A stretch of DNA of 64,000 nt, taken from Gallionella sp. (lineage in GTDB: Bacteria; Pseudomonadota; Gammaproteobacteria; Burkholderiales; Gallionellaceae). The stretch spans positions 1 to 64,000 of the forward strand of contig JAUSNM010000029.1 of NCBI GenBank assembly GCA_030645535.1, given 5' to 3'. How positions within the stretch are numbered: the stretch's first letter is position 1; every line of letters starts with the position of its first letter. Made by a program: the position numbers and the translations under genes. The notes below the pieces were generated by a model that worked only from the letters and a program-made list of their open reading frames with translations, did not search any database and had not been told where the DNA came from. Shown here piece by piece: positions 51,622 through 64,000 of the stretch.

Positions 51622-53022
51622 ATGCCCCAACGCAAAGTATCTGATACCAAGTTGTTTGTTTTGGACACTAACGTGTTACTGCATGATCCGACCAGCCTGT
51701 ATCGCTTCGAGGAACACGACATCTGCCTGCCGATGTTCGTACTTGAGGAGCTGGACAACAAGAAAAAGGGCATGACGGAAGTGGCGCGCAATGCACGCCA
51801 GGTCAGCCGTTTCCTCGACGAAATCGTCAATGACGCGCCGCGCAACATCGAAGAAGGTATCTCACTCAAATCAGATTTGCACAAAAACAGCACCGGACGC
51901 CTGTTTTTGCAAACCAGCTTCATCAAACAAGAACTGCCGAACAATCTTGAACTGGGCAAAGCCGACAACGCAATTCTGGGCGTGGTGATCGGCCTGCAAC
52001 ATCAATACCCCAAACGCGCGGTGATTCTGGTCAGCAAAGACATCAACATGCGCATCAAGGCGCGCGCCCTGGGTCTGGAAGCGCAGGACTATTTCAACGA
52101 CAAGGTCCTGGAAGACACCGACTTGCTGTATAGCGGCGTGCTGGAACTGCCTGTGGATTTCTGGGAAACTCATGGCCGTGAGATGAAGTCCTGGCAAAAG
52201 GACAGCCACACTTATTACCAGATCAGCGGCCCGCTGTGCGCCGCGTTTTTCATCAATCAATTTGTCTACAAAGAAGACGACACCCCGTTTTATGCCATCG
52301 TCGTGGAACAGAATGACACGAGCGCCCTGCTGCGCACGCTGACCGACTACACGCACAGCAAACACAACGTATGGGGCATCGTCGCACGCAATCGCGAACA
52401 AAACTTTGTGCTCAACTTGCTGCTGGATCCCGAGATTGATTTCGTCACGCTGCTGGGCCAGGCTGGCACCGGCAAGACCCTGCTGACACTGGCAGCGGGA
52501 CTGATGCAGACGCTGGAAACCAAGCTCTACTCGGAAATCATCATCACCCGCGTGACCGTGCCTATCGGCGAGGATATCGGATTTCTGCCCGGCACCGAAG
52601 AAGAAAAGATGACGCCGTGGATGGGCGCGCTGGAAGACAATCTGGATGTGCTGAACAAGACCGACGAAGAAGCCGGCGACTGGGGCCGGGCTGCTACGCG
52701 TGACCTGATCCGTTCACGCATCAAGGTAAAATCCTTGAACTTCATGCGCGGCCGAACTTTCCTGAATAAATACATCATCATAGATGAGTCACAGAACCTG
52801 ACCCCGAAGCAGATGAAAACGTTGATCACGCGCGCCGGCCCCGGCACCAAAGTGGTATGCATGGGCAATATCGCCCAGATCGACACGCCCTATCTCTCGG
52901 AGGGCAGTTCGGGCCTGACTTATGTGGTGGACAGATTCAAAGGTTGGGAGCATGGCGGTCACATCACCTTGTTGCGCGGTGAACGCTCACGCCTGGCGGA
53001 TCATGCCGGCGAGGTCTTGTGA
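51622..53022 (+). CDS. PhoH family protein with N-terminal PIN domain
   Basis: [12 protein letters not shown] (PIN); [15 protein letters not shown] and [29 protein letters not shown] (PhoH). Confidence 0.95.
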   Translation: MPQRKVSDTKLFVLDTNVLLHDPTSLYRFEEHDICLPMFVLEELDNKKKGMTEVARNARQVSRFLDEIVNDAPRNIEEGISLKSDLHKNSTGRLFLQTSFIKQELPNNLELGKADNAILGVVIGLQHQYPKRAVILVSKDINMRIKARALGLEAQDYFNDKVLEDTDLLYSGVLELPVDFWETHGREMKSWQKDSHTYYQISGPLCAAFFINQFVYKEDDTPFYAIVVEQNDTSALLRTLTDYTHSKHNVWGIVARNREQNFVLNLLLDPEIDFVTLLGQAGTGKTLLTLAAGLMQTLETKLYSEIIITRVTVPIGEDIGFLPGTEEEKMTPWMGALEDNLDVLNKTDEEAGDWGRAATRDLIRSRIKVKSLNFMRGRTFLNKYIIIDESQNLTPKQMKTLITRAGPGTKVVCMGNIAQIDTPYLSEGSSGLTYVVDRFKGWEHGGHITLLRGERSRLADHAGEVL

Positions 53023-53414
53023 GCGCACCTGTCGAAAAATCCGATACCGAATGGCGCGCTGAACTCACACCTGAGCAATACAAGGTGTGTCGCCAGTGCG
53101 GCACCGAGCCGCCTTTCACAGGTGAATATTGGGATTGCCATGATGCAGGCATTTATCGCTGCGTGTGCTGTGGCAATCCGCTGTTCGACTCATCCACCAA
53201 GTTCGATTCCGGCAGCGGTTGGCCGAGCTTCTGGCAACCGATCCAGCCTGAAAATGTGGCAATACGCCGCGACACCAGCCACGGCATGCAGCGCGATGAA
53301 GTAAACTGCAGCCATTGCGGCGCACATCTTGGCCATGTATTTCCCGATGGCCCGAAACCCACCGGATTGCGCTATTGCATTAACTCTGCCTCTTTGATCC
53401 TGGACCATAAATAA
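53019..53414 (+). CDS. msrB: Peptide methionine-R-sulfoxide reductase
   Basis: [48 protein letters not shown]. Confidence 0.97.
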   Translation: MSAPVEKSDTEWRAELTPEQYKVCRQCGTEPPFTGEYWDCHDAGIYRCVCCGNPLFDSSTKFDSGSGWPSFWQPIQPENVAIRRDTSHGMQRDEVNCSHCGAHLGHVFPDGPKPTGLRYCINSASLILDHK

Positions 53415-53417
53415 ACC

Positions 53418-53960
53418 ATGAAACTGCTGTTCGATCTCTTTCCCGTCATCCTGTTTTTTATCGCATTCAAATTCCAGGGCATCTTTGTCGCTACCGCGAT
53501 CGCCATTGTCGCCACCATCGCCCAGATTATCTGGACCAAATACAAACACGGCAAAGTGGATGCCATGCTCTGGGTGAGCTTTGCCATCGTCGGCGTGTTC
53601 GGCGGCGCGACGCTGCTGCTGCACGACGAAACTTTCATCAAATACAAACCCAGCGTGCTGTACTGGCTGTTCTCCGTCATCCTGTTAGGATCGAACTTAC
53701 TGTTCAAGAAGAACCTGATGCGCTCCCTGCTGAGTGAAAAAATGGCACTCCCGGTGCGCGTGTGGAATCGCCTGAATTTAAGCTGGAGCCTGTTTTTTGC
53801 AGTGCTGGGCTTTATCAACCTGTATGTGGCGTTCAATTACTCCACCGATACCTGGGTCAACTTCAAACTGTTCGGCTTCACCGGCATGATGCTGGTGTTC
53901 ATCGTGGCGCAAAGCGCGTGGCTGGCGAAGTATGTGGATGAGAAAAAGGAGAAAAACTGA
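53418..53960 (+). CDS. yciB: Inner membrane septation protein A (YciB)
   Basis: [27 protein letters not shown]. Confidence 0.95.
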   Translation: MKLLFDLFPVILFFIAFKFQGIFVATAIAIVATIAQIIWTKYKHGKVDAMLWVSFAIVGVFGGATLLLHDETFIKYKPSVLYWLFSVILLGSNLLFKKNLMRSLLSEKMALPVRVWNRLNLSWSLFFAVLGFINLYVAFNYSTDTWVNFKLFGFTGMMLVFIVAQSAWLAKYVDEKKEKN

Positions 53961-54262
53961 TGTGGTACGCGATCGTAGGGAAAGATGTGCCTGACAGCCT
54001 GGAAAAACGCACAGTTTCACGTCCCGCTCATGTAGCACGCCTGCAAACGCTGCAAGCTCAGGGACAGTTGCTGCTGGCGGGCCCCTTCCCTGCCGTGGAC
54101 TCGGAAGATCCGGGGACTGCGGGCTTTACCGGCAGCCTGATCGTGGCCGAATTTGCATCGCTGTCTGAGGCACAGGCCTGGGCGGATGCCGACCCTTACG
54201 TGACCGGCGACGTCTACAGCCAAGTTACGGTGCAGCCATTCAGGAAGACATTTCCAGCATGA
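53960..54262 (+). CDS. YciI family protein
   Basis: [24 protein letters not shown] ... [13 protein letters not shown]. Confidence 0.92.
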   Translation: MWYAIVGKDVPDSLEKRTVSRPAHVARLQTLQAQGQLLLAGPFPAVDSEDPGTAGFTGSLIVAEFASLSEAQAWADADPYVTGDVYSQVTVQPFRKTFPA

Positions 54263-54522
54263 GCCGCATCGCAAGCATGCGCACGCGTCTGGCCACACTC
54301 AATCCGGTATCCCTGGAAATCATCGACGAAAGCCATAAACACGCAGGGCACGCGGGTAGCCGTGCCGGTGGAGGACATTACCTGTTACAAATTGTCACAT
54401 CTGAGTTCACCGGGAAGAGTACGTTAGCGCGCCACCGTATGATATATTCTGCGCTGGGCGAGATGATGGAACGTGAAATTCACGCACTCAACATACAGGC
54501 AAAAACGCCAGACGAAGTTTGA
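54259..54522 (+). CDS. BolA family protein
   Basis: [27 protein letters not shown] ... [24 protein letters not shown]. Confidence 0.94.
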   Translation: MSRIASMRTRLATLNPVSLEIIDESHKHAGHAGSRAGGGHYLLQIVTSEFTGKSTLARHRMIYSALGEMMEREIHALNIQAKTPDEV

Positions 54523-54565
54523 CTACTTATTTGAAATTTTTTTATAATTTTGCAAAGGGACTAAC

Positions 54566-55348
54566 ATGTTGAAATCAAAGAAATTTGCAACACTGGCAAT
54601 TTTGGCAGCTCTGGCGATCAACCCGGCTTTCGCCGAAGAGAAGTCCGCCGCCGTGGTAAATGGTCATGCCATTTCTCAGGAACGCGTTGAAATGGCTGTA
54701 AAAGGTGCTGTAGCACAAGGTCAGACAGATACCCCGGAACTGCGCAAAGCCATTCGTGAAAAAATGATCAGTCTGGAGTTGGTCGCCCAAGAGGCCACAA
54801 AACTCGGCATGGACAAGAATGACGACCTTGTGAAACAGCTCGAACAAATCAAAAAAGAATTGCTGGCTAACGCGTTTGTGCAAGATTACGTGAAAAAACA
54901 TCCGATCAGCGAAGATCAACTGAAAGCAGAATATGAGAAGGTAAAACCCAAGCTTGCTGACAAGGAATACAACGCACGCCACATCCTCGTCGGAACTGAA
55001 GATGAGGCAAAGGCCATCATCGCTCAACTTGGCAAGAAGGTAAAATTCGAAAAACTCGCCGAAAAATCCAAGGATACCGGGTCCGCAAAAAATGGCGGCT
55101 CACTGGGCTGGGCTCCTAACAACTACGTGCCGCCTTTTGCCAATGCCTTGCTTAATCTGAAAAAGGGTGAATACACCAAGGAGCCGGTACAAACCCAATT
55201 TGGCTGGCACGTCATCCGCCTTGACGACGTACGCCCGATGAAAGTACCAACATTTGACGAACTCAAACCGCAAATGCAACAAGCATTGCAACAGCAATCT
55301 ATCCAGAAAGCCATCGCCGACCTGCGCGCAGCCGCAAAGATCGACTAA
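54566..55348 (+). CDS. Parvulin-type peptidyl-prolyl isomerase
   Basis: YNARHILVGTEDEAKAII, GSAKNGGSLGWAPNNYVPPFANALL, FGWHVIRLDD. Confidence 0.95.
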   Translation: MLKSKKFATLAILAALAINPAFAEEKSAAVVNGHAISQERVEMAVKGAVAQGQTDTPELRKAIREKMISLELVAQEATKLGMDKNDDLVKQLEQIKKELLANAFVQDYVKKHPISEDQLKAEYEKVKPKLADKEYNARHILVGTEDEAKAIIAQLGKKVKFEKLAEKSKDTGSAKNGGSLGWAPNNYVPPFANALLNLKKGEYTKEPVQTQFGWHVIRLDDVRPMKVPTFDELKPQMQQALQQQSIQKAIADLRAAAKID

Positions 55349-55365
55349 CGTTTTCCTGCTTGCAG

Positions 55366-55402
55366 CAATAAAAAAGGACGCCTTACGGCGTCCTTTTTTA
55401 TT
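55366..55402 (+). terminator. Rho-independent terminator
   Basis: AATAAAAAAGGACGCC-TTAC-GGCGTCCTTTTTTATT. Confidence 0.92.
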
Positions 55403-55508
55403 GCTCTATATGAAATGCAGTAGGTAAATGAAAGCATCAAATAAATAGTGCGATGAAACTATACACATTGCATCCCACCCATAACCCCTGTGCGCCGCCG
55501 AAGATAGT

Positions 55509-55735
55509 CAGCAAACAGCGGTGTAGTTGGGCGAGGACTGTTTGAGTACGTGGCCGCGTAGCGGATCGTGCGAGTTCCGCAGCCCCGCTGTTTGCTGGCT
55601 TATCAAGGGTACGCGGCCTGTCTTGCAAAAGACAGGCCGGCGCGGCAAGCCGGGGTCGCCTTTACTTGGGTCACCTTCTTTCGGCGACGCAAAAGAAGGT
55701 GACCAGCAGCCGGGCTGCCCCGGCAGAAGTGAATT
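55509..55735. repeat. Multi-hairpin intergenic element
   Basis: CAGCAAACAGCGG (55509-55521)/CCGCTGTTTGCTG (55585-55597); GGCCTGTCTT-GCAA-AAGACAGGCC (55615-55638); GGTCACCTTCTT (55669)/AAGAAGGTGACC (55693-55704). Confidence 0.75.
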
Positions 55736-55816
55736 TGTAAATTAGCGCACCCACTGTAAATCACATAAAGCCTTTTTATTAGCGGGATTTCCCGCATCAG
55801 GCACGTGCTCAACAGC

Positions 55817-56590
55817 TCAGATATTCCGGTGCTTCTTGATCAGATCGTGGGCTAACTGAATCTCTTTGGCCTGCTCGGTTGCCATCGCGATCATGTCTGC
55901 CGGCACGCCCTGCCCGATCAGCTTGTCCGGGTGGTATTGGCTCATCAACCGGCGATAGGCGCGCTTGATTTCGGCATCGGTGCTGTCTTTAGTGACGCCC
56001 AGCGCCTTATAGGCGTCTTCCAGTGCTTCTGCCGGGTTGACCTGTCCCGCAGCGAAGTGCGACTGGTTCAGCACCATCTCCAGAATCTGCCTGAACGCGG
56101 TCTGGTCATAGCCCAGCAGGGCCGCAATTTCGGCTAACAACGCTTGTTCCGCCGGATGGAAATGCCCGTCGGCCAGCGCCATCACAATCAGATACACCAG
56201 CAACACTTGCTTCAGATTCTTCGTGTGCCCGCAAATAGCCATAAATCGCTGGCAGGCAGGTTTGATGTCAAACGCAGGATCAGCTCCCTGTTTGAACCAG
56301 GCAATCGCCTGGCTGCGATGCTCATGCGTCATGCCCAGTTTTTGCATGAACTGCTCGACATGCGCGATCTCGTCCTGAGTAACCACCCCGTCGGCCTTGG
56401 CCAGCTTACCCATCGCAACAAACACCGTTTCAAGGAAAACGCTCTGACGCAGCGCATTCTGCAACGGGTTGATCGCACCCAAACCATACGCCCTGATGCG
56501 ATCGAAAAAGGAGCCTGCGAACAGACCTAACAGCGCGCCGAAGAATCCATAAAAGTAAAAACCCGCGATAAAACCAATGAACTTGAACAA
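55817..56590 (-). CDS. djlA: DjlA-like TerB plus J-domain co-chaperone
   Basis: ALGVTKDSTDAEIKRAYRRLMSQYHPDKL J domain and TerB-like central domain. Confidence 0.92.
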   Translation of the reverse strand: MFKFIGFIAGFYFYGFFGALLGLFAGSFFDRIRAYGLGAINPLQNALRQSVFLETVFVAMGKLAKADGVVTQDEIAHVEQFMQKLGMTHEHRSQAIAWFKQGADPAFDIKPACQRFMAICGHTKNLKQVLLVYLIVMALADGHFHPAEQALLAEIAALLGYDQTAFRQILEMVLNQSHFAAGQVNPAEALEDAYKALGVTKDSTDAEIKRAYRRLMSQYHPDKLIGQGVPADMIAMATEQAKEIQLAHDLIKKHRNI

Positions 56591-56733
56591 GGCAACTCCG
56601 TAAGATAAGGTCAGGCTGCATTATACCGCCACAGGCCGCCTGCAAAATTCGTGCTGCACCAAACCTGCCGGCAGTCTGATTTGCGGCACCTCATGTTAAA
56701 ATCAGCGACAAATCATAATCCTACAGAACCCGC

Positions 56734-57465
56734 ATGAAAAACCCCATTCCAGCCCAGTTCGAACGCACCCAGATCCTGATCGGCGACGAGGGCATCTCCC
56801 GGCTCGCCAGTTGTCACGTGTTTATCGCCGGCATGGGCGGCGTGGGCTCTTACTGCACCGAAGCGCTGGCCCGCGCCGGGGTCGGCCATCTGACCCTGCT
56901 CGATCACGACGTGGTGGTGGCAAGCAACATCAATCGCCAATTGCCTGCACTGCTCTCGACGGTCGGTCAGTCCAAGGCGGAACTGATGAAGGCGCGCATC
57001 GCGGACATCAATCCGGATTGCCAGGTGACGCTGCTCAAGGTGTTTCTGAGCATCGACAATGTCAAAGAACTGGTGCCGACAGAGTGCGACTATGTGATCG
57101 ACTGCATCGATTCCTTGTCCTGCAAGGTCGCGCTGGTGGCGGAGAGTTGCAGTCGCGGATTGAATGTCGCCTCCAGCATGGGTGCCGGCAACCGGATGGA
57201 TCCCGCTTACATCAAACTGGCGGATATCAGCAAAACCCAGATGTGCCCGCTGGCCCGCGAGATGCGCAAACTTCTGCTCAAGCACCACAACATCCGTAAA
57301 GGCATCCTCACCGTCTATTCCGATGAGAAACCAAGCGCGCCGCTGCCGCCGCAGCCCACCTTTCGGGGCCGTCCGCGCGCGGTGAACGGCACCATCAGCC
57401 ACATGCCGCCGCTGTTCGGTTACATGCTGGCGGGTTCAGTGATCAAAAGGTTACTGGAAGCTTAG
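56734..57465 (+). CDS. tcdA: tRNA threonylcarbamoyladenosine dehydratase
   Basis: FIAGMGGVGSYCTEALARAGVG, LLDHDVVVASNINRQLPAL. Confidence 0.95.
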   Translation: MKNPIPAQFERTQILIGDEGISRLASCHVFIAGMGGVGSYCTEALARAGVGHLTLLDHDVVVASNINRQLPALLSTVGQSKAELMKARIADINPDCQVTLLKVFLSIDNVKELVPTECDYVIDCIDSLSCKVALVAESCSRGLNVASSMGAGNRMDPAYIKLADISKTQMCPLAREMRKLLLKHHNIRKGILTVYSDEKPSAPLPPQPTFRGRPRAVNGTISHMPPLFGYMLAGSVIKRLLEA

Positions 57466-57498
57466 CAATGAGACGAGCCGCTGCAGGGCGGCTTGCGA

Positions 57499-58164
57499 TT
57501 ACTTCTGCAGCGTCGCGTCTTCGATGAGCACCTTGTAGGAATAGCCGGCGCCAAAATCCTTGTCATTGCGAACGGTGCCTTTCACCGTCACGACATCACC
57601 AACTTTGGCCTGAGCCTGCGTCGTGACAAGAATATCATTGCTATTAGCCGCATCCATCCCCGAGCCATCGCGCAGATGGACCCAGTTTCGCCCCATGATC
57701 CCCGGGTTATACTTCACGATCTTGCCGCGAACCAGAACAGGCTTATCCTTCAGCTCGGCAGCACGGGTCACGATTTCTTCAACCGTGTGCGCATTCGCAC
57801 CGACCGCCCTGGCAACGTTAACGTCACCGATATCGACAGGTCTGGCAGCCGCAGCGGCACCCGCCCCGCCCAGCGTGCCGAAAACAATCGTCTTGAAAGT
57901 CTTCTTCAGCGATTTGCTCTCGAAGTTATTCATCACCATCGCGTTTTCAATCGTGACTTCGCTGCCCTTCACAACCGGTGCACGGCCGACCGCTGCCCAG
58001 GTTTCGCCGTCTTTTGTTTTCAGACGCAGGTAGGTATAACTTTCGACATCACGGACCTCGAGAACCTCACCCTTGACGACGGACAGGGCATGCGGTGCCG
58101 CATTTTCACCGGCAAAAACAAATATGGAAGACACGATCATGCAGATTGCCAACAGCGCTTTCAT
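57499..58164 (-). CDS. Exported OB-fold nucleotide-binding-like protein
   Basis: Signal peptide MKALLAICMIVSSIFVFAGENA; two OB-like segments (VLVRGKIVKYNPGIMGRNWVHLRDGSG, VVTVKGTVRNDKDFGAGYSYKVLIEDA). Confidence 0.85.
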   Translation of the reverse strand: MKALLAICMIVSSIFVFAGENAAPHALSVVKGEVLEVRDVESYTYLRLKTKDGETWAAVGRAPVVKGSEVTIENAMVMNNFESKSLKKTFKTIVFGTLGGAGAAAAARPVDIGDVNVARAVGANAHTVEEIVTRAAELKDKPVLVRGKIVKYNPGIMGRNWVHLRDGSGMDAANSNDILVTTQAQAKVGDVVTVKGTVRNDKDFGAGYSYKVLIEDATLQK

Positions 58165-58241
58165 CATACAGAGACTCCTTTTGAATGGGGCGTGGAGCAT
58201 ATCAGCTACCCCTATCAGCGGCAACGCCACGACCAGTTGCG

Positions 58242-58297
58242 AATTGATAATTGACAATTGAAAACTGACAATTGAAAACTGAAAACCGTAAACTGTT
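58242..58297. repeat. Degenerate heptamer repeat (AATTGAA/AACTGAA-type) downstream of the pseudouridine synthase gene
   Basis: AATTGAT AATTGAC AATTGAA AACTGAC AATTGAA AACTGAA AACCGTA AACTGTT. Confidence 0.92.
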
Positions 58298-58833
58298 TAT
58301 TCCCGCCGCCACTTTCCAGGCTCAAGTCCGTCCAGCGTCCATTCACCGATACGGTAGCGGATCAGACGCAAGGTGGGGAAGCCGACCGCTGCGGTCATGC
58401 GTCTGACCTGGCGGTTTTTCCCCTCCTTTATGGTCAATTCCAGCCAGCTGGTGGGTATGGCTTTTCGCTCACGAACCGGCGGGCAGCGGGGCCAGAGACA
58501 CGCAGGTTCATCCATCAGGCCCGCCCCGGCAGGCCGGGTGGTAAAATCAGGCAGGTTGACCCCGCTGCGCAACTTTTCAAGTGCAGCCTGATCCGGCACA
58601 CCTTCCACCTGCACCCAGTATGTCTTGGGCAGTTTATGTTTCGGATCGGTGATGCGATGTTGCAACTGCCCGTCGTCTGTCAGCACCAGCAGGCCTTCGC
58701 TGTCGGTATCCAGTCGTCCGGCGGGATAAAATTCGGGAAGAGGAATATAATCCGCCAGCGTCGGATGCAGGCCATCGCGACTGAATTGGCAGATTACGCC
58801 AAAAGGTTTGTTGAACAGCAGAATGCGACCCAT
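58297..58833 (-). CDS. rluE: rRNA large-subunit pseudouridine synthase (RluE-like)
   Basis: [57 protein letters not shown]. Confidence 0.93.
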   Translation of the reverse strand: MGRILLFNKPFGVICQFSRDGLHPTLADYIPLPEFYPAGRLDTDSEGLLVLTDDGQLQHRITDPKHKLPKTYWVQVEGVPDQAALEKLRSGVNLPDFTTRPAGAGLMDEPACLWPRCPPVRERKAIPTSWLELTIKEGKNRQVRRMTAAVGFPTLRLIRYRIGEWTLDGLEPGKWRRE

Positions 58834-58956
58834 TTGAATTCCAGATTATTTTAAGCGGCCATTTTACCGCGTCTGCCAGCTTACTGAGAGTTAAACCATG
58901 CGTGCTTATCTCTCCCGGAGCCACTGGTCAAAGCCGATGCAATGGATGAGAACTAA

Positions 58957-61197
<2,241 letters not shown>

Positions 61198-61258
61198 AGC
61201 GTGCCATACCTGCGCGCGCCGGTATGGTGCGCCCTGACTGAGTTCGAACAGATGTAAA

Positions 61259-61292
61259 AAAGGCCCGGTACTTTCGTACCGGGCCTTTAAAC
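61259..61292. terminator. Rho-independent terminator between icd and csp
   Basis: AAGGCCCGGTAC-TTTC-GTACCGGGCCTTT. Confidence 0.9.
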
Positions 61293-61305
61293 AAACAGGC
61301 GCCGA

Positions 61306-61509
61306 CTAAGGAGCCTGGATGTTGGATGCTTGATTGCCCTTAGGGCCTTTCACGACTTCAAAGGTAACCTTTTGGCCTTCTTTGAGTGACTTGAAACCGC
61401 TCATATTGATCGCGGAGAAGTGCGCAAACAAGTCTTCGCTGCCATCATCAGGCGTGATGAAACCGAAACCTTTTGCATCGTTAAACCATTTAACTGTACC
61501 AGTTGCCAT
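61306..61509 (-). CDS. Cold shock protein (CspA family)
   Basis: [34 protein letters not shown]. Confidence 0.98.
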   Translation of the reverse strand: MATGTVKWFNDAKGFGFITPDDGSEDLFAHFSAINMSGFKSLKEGQKVTFEVVKGPKGNQASNIQAP

Positions 61510-61728
61510 GTGATAACTTCCTTACAATAAAAAACGGGACCCCCCGCGAACTGTTTGAATCTAAGCCCGCACACGGCAAAACCAGTACTGCAGATACTTT
61601 GAATCAAACGCCGGAATGTATTTAACTCTCGTTTGACCGCATTTGTCAAACAGAAAATTCTAATTTACAGAACAGGCTTGAAAAAGCATCGCTAATCGTT
61701 GAGCTTGTCAGCCACATTGAGTGTCAGA

Positions 61729-62049
61729 ATGCCCATAAATATGTCAAAAGAACACGACAACAGCACGGTACTCGCCCCGGAACGCGCCAAAACAAAACCG
61801 CCCGGCATGTACAAGGTGATTTTGTTTAACGACGATTACACCACGATGGAATTTGTCATTGAGGTCTTGCAGCGTTTTTTTGCTATCAATAGCGAACGTG
61901 CGCAGCAACTCATGCTCCAAATACACAACGAAGGATCGGCGGTTTGCGGAATTTACACGCGCGACGTGGCCGAAACCCGCGTCGCTCAGGTGACAGACTT
62001 TGCGCAACAACACGAGCATCCACTACGATGCGGCATGGAGGAAATTTGA
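61729..62049 (+). CDS. clpS: ATP-dependent Clp protease adaptor ClpS
   Basis: [27 protein letters not shown]. Confidence 0.96.
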   Translation: MPINMSKEHDNSTVLAPERAKTKPPGMYKVILFNDDYTTMEFVIEVLQRFFAINSERAQQLMLQIHNEGSAVCGIYTRDVAETRVAQVTDFAQQHEHPLRCGMEEI

Positions 62050-62050
62050 A

Positions 62051-64000
62051 ATGATTGCTCAAGACCTGGAAGTTAGTTTGCACCTGGCCTTTGTCGAAGC
62101 GCGCCAGAAACGTCACGAGTTCATCACCGTGGAGCATTTGCTGCTCGCCATGCTTGACAATGCCTCCGCAGCGCAAGTGTTGCGCGCCTGTCACGCCGAT
62201 GTGGAAGAGCTGCGCCAGACGATCACGGAATTTATTGACTCCAACACGCCTGTTGTCCCGGGCAGTGGCGATATGGACACGCAACCCACACTCGGATTTC
62301 AACGCGTCATCCAGCGCGCCATCCTGCACGCGCAATCCGCCAATAAAAAAGAAATATCTGGCGCGAACATTCTCGCCGCACTGTTTGGCGAAAAAGATTC
62401 TCATGCGGTACATTTCCTGACCCAGCGCAACGTCAATCGTCTCGACGTGGTGAACTACATCGTGCACGGCACCAACAGGGAGCCGCAAACCAGCGCCCCA
62501 CAGGCAGACACTGCGACCGAGCAACCTGCAAATGATACTGTGCTGAAACAGTACACGGTGGATCTGAACGCACAGGCACTGGCGGGCCAGATTGACCCGC
62601 TGATCGGCCGCGAGCCGGAACTGGAACGTGTCATCCAGACGCTATGCCGCCGCCGCAAGAACAATCCGCTGCTGGTAGGCGAAGCAGGGGTAGGCAAGAC
62701 CGCAATCGCAGAAGGCCTGGCGCGCCGCATTGTCGAAGACAACGTGCCGGACATCCTGAAAGACGCGCATGTCTATTCGCTGGACATGGGTGCGTTGCTG
62801 GCCGGCACAAAATACCGTGGCGACTTCGAACAGCGACTCAAAGCGGTGCTGAAAGAATTGAAAGAAGCCCCGCATGCTGTCTTGTTCATCGACGAGATCC
62901 ACACGCTGATCGGTGCAGGTTCTGCATCGGGTGGCACCATGGATGCCTCCAACCTGCTCAAGCCGGCATTATCGTCCGGCGCATTGAAATGTATCGGGGC
63001 GACCACCTATCAGGAATATCGCAGCATCTTCGAGAAAGATTCCGCATTATCGCGCCGTTTCCAGAAAGTCGATGTGCCTGAACCCTCCGTGGAGCAGACC
63101 ATCGAGATCCTGAAAGGCCTGAAGTCGCGCTTTGAGCAACACCACTGCATCAAGTTCAGTGCTGCCGCAATCACCAGCGCCGCCGAATTATCCGCACGCT
63201 TCATCAATGACCGTCACTTGCCGGACAAGGCGATCGATGTGCTGGATGAAGCCGGTGCTGCGCAGCGTATTTTGCCAAAATCCAAACAGAAAAAGGTAGT
63301 CGGCAAGCATGAGATCGAGGAGATTATCGCCAAGATTGCGCGCATTCCGACTCGAACCGTCTCGCACGATGACCGCAACGCGCTGAAAAATCTGGATCGG
63401 GACCTGAAAGCCACGGTATTCGGTCAGAACAAGGCGATCGACGCACTGGCGCGCGCAATCAAGATGTCGCGCAGCGGCCTGGGCAACCCGCACAAACCGA
63501 TCGGCAGTTTCCTGTTCTCCGGCCCCACCGGTGTGGGCAAGACCGAAGTGGCACGCCAGCTGGCATTCGCGATGGGCATGCCCTTGCATCGCTTCGACAT
63601 GTCTGAATACATGGAGAGACACGCAGTATCTCGCCTGATCGGCGCACCGCCAGGCTACGTCGGTTTCGACCAGGGTGGATTGCTGACCGAGGCAATCAAC
63701 AAACAGCCGCATTGCGTGCTGCTGCTGGACGAGATCGAAAAGGCGCATCCGGACATCTTTAATATCCTGTTGCAAGTAATGGATCACGGCACACTCACTG
63801 ACAATAACGGGCGAAAAGCCGATTTTCGCAACGTGGTCGTCATCATGACCACCAACGCGGGCGCAGAAGCCCTGAACAAAGTTCAGATCGGCTTTACCAA
63901 GACCTCGTCCACAGGGGATGAAATGGCCGACATCAAACGGATGTTCACCCCTGAATTCCGCAACCGTCTGGATGCCATCGTCTCATTCGATCCGCTGGAC
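62051..64000 (+). CDS. clpA: ATP-dependent Clp protease ATP-binding subunit ClpA (runs off the window)
   Basis: ATG at 62051, MIAQDLEVSLHLAFVEARQKRHEFITVEHLLLAML; Walker A GEAGVGKTAIAEG and FSGPTGVGKTEVA. Not in the ORF track because it is open at the window end. Confidence 0.96.
   Translation, partial: MIAQDLEVSLHLAFVEARQKRHEFITVEHLLLAMLDNASAAQVLRACHADVEELRQTITEFIDSNTPVVPGSGDMDTQPTLGFQRVIQRAILHAQSANKKEISGANILAALFGEKDSHAVHFLTQRNVNRLDVVNYIVHGTNREPQTSAPQADTATEQPANDTVLKQYTVDLNAQALAGQIDPLIGREPELERVIQTLCRRRKNNPLLVGEAGVGKTAIAEGLARRIVEDNVPDILKDAHVYSLDMGALLAGTKYRGDFEQRLKAVLKELKEAPHAVLFIDEIHTLIGAGSASGGTMDASNLLKPALSSGALKCIGATTYQEYRSIFEKDSALSRRFQKVDVPEPSVEQTIEILKGLKSRFEQHHCIKFSAAAITSAAELSARFINDRHLPDKAIDVLDEAGAAQRILPKSKQKKVVGKHEIEEIIAKIARIPTRTVSHDDRNALKNLDRDLKATVFGQNKAIDALARAIKMSRSGLGNPHKPIGSFLFSGPTGVGKTEVARQLAFAMGMPLHRFDMSEYMERHAVSRLIGAPPGYVGFDQGGLLTEAINKQPHCVLLLDEIEKAHPDIFNILLQVMDHGTLTDNNGRKADFRNVVVIMTTNAGAEALNKVQIGFTKTSSTGDEMADIKRMFTPEFRNRLDAIVSFDPLD

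Noticed and set aside
55527-55745. 72-aa ORF in the multi-hairpin element
   Set aside because: Translation of a structured repeat (PSFGDAKEGDQQPG type), commonly a spurious call.

Overview
The window is a chromosomal segment that looks like a betaproteobacterium of the Nitrosomonadales/Gallionellaceae type, judged from protein content and the ftsB-eno-kdsA-pyrG order; no database search was run. Most of it is ordinary core genome: formaldehyde oxidation, bamC-dapA, feoAB, acs, yejABEF, msrB/yciB/bolA/PPIase, icd, cspA, clpS-clpA. The strongest accessory signal is a decayed chromosomal integron at about 34.35-36.4 kb. It has a 42-codon IntI N-terminal remnant on the minus strand, facing a plus-strand series of small cassette-like genes separated by intact, degenerate and half attC-like sites. 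The remnant sits between yejE and yejF and splits that operon. A second isolated cassette-like unit lies at about 48.4-49.2 kb. Other notable items: several loci of degenerate 7-bp tandem repeats at gene 3' ends or an interdomain linker, an ovoA-ovoB ovothiol pair with a divergent glycosyltransferase, a class III cyclase-hemerythrin fusion, a synonymous duplicate of the acs C-terminal tail, a MITE-like element with TTAG target duplication, an IS66 remnant, a 40-bp perfect palindrome, and a multi-hairpin intergenic element. Everything is from reading the sequence and the supplied translations; family names are by recognition only.
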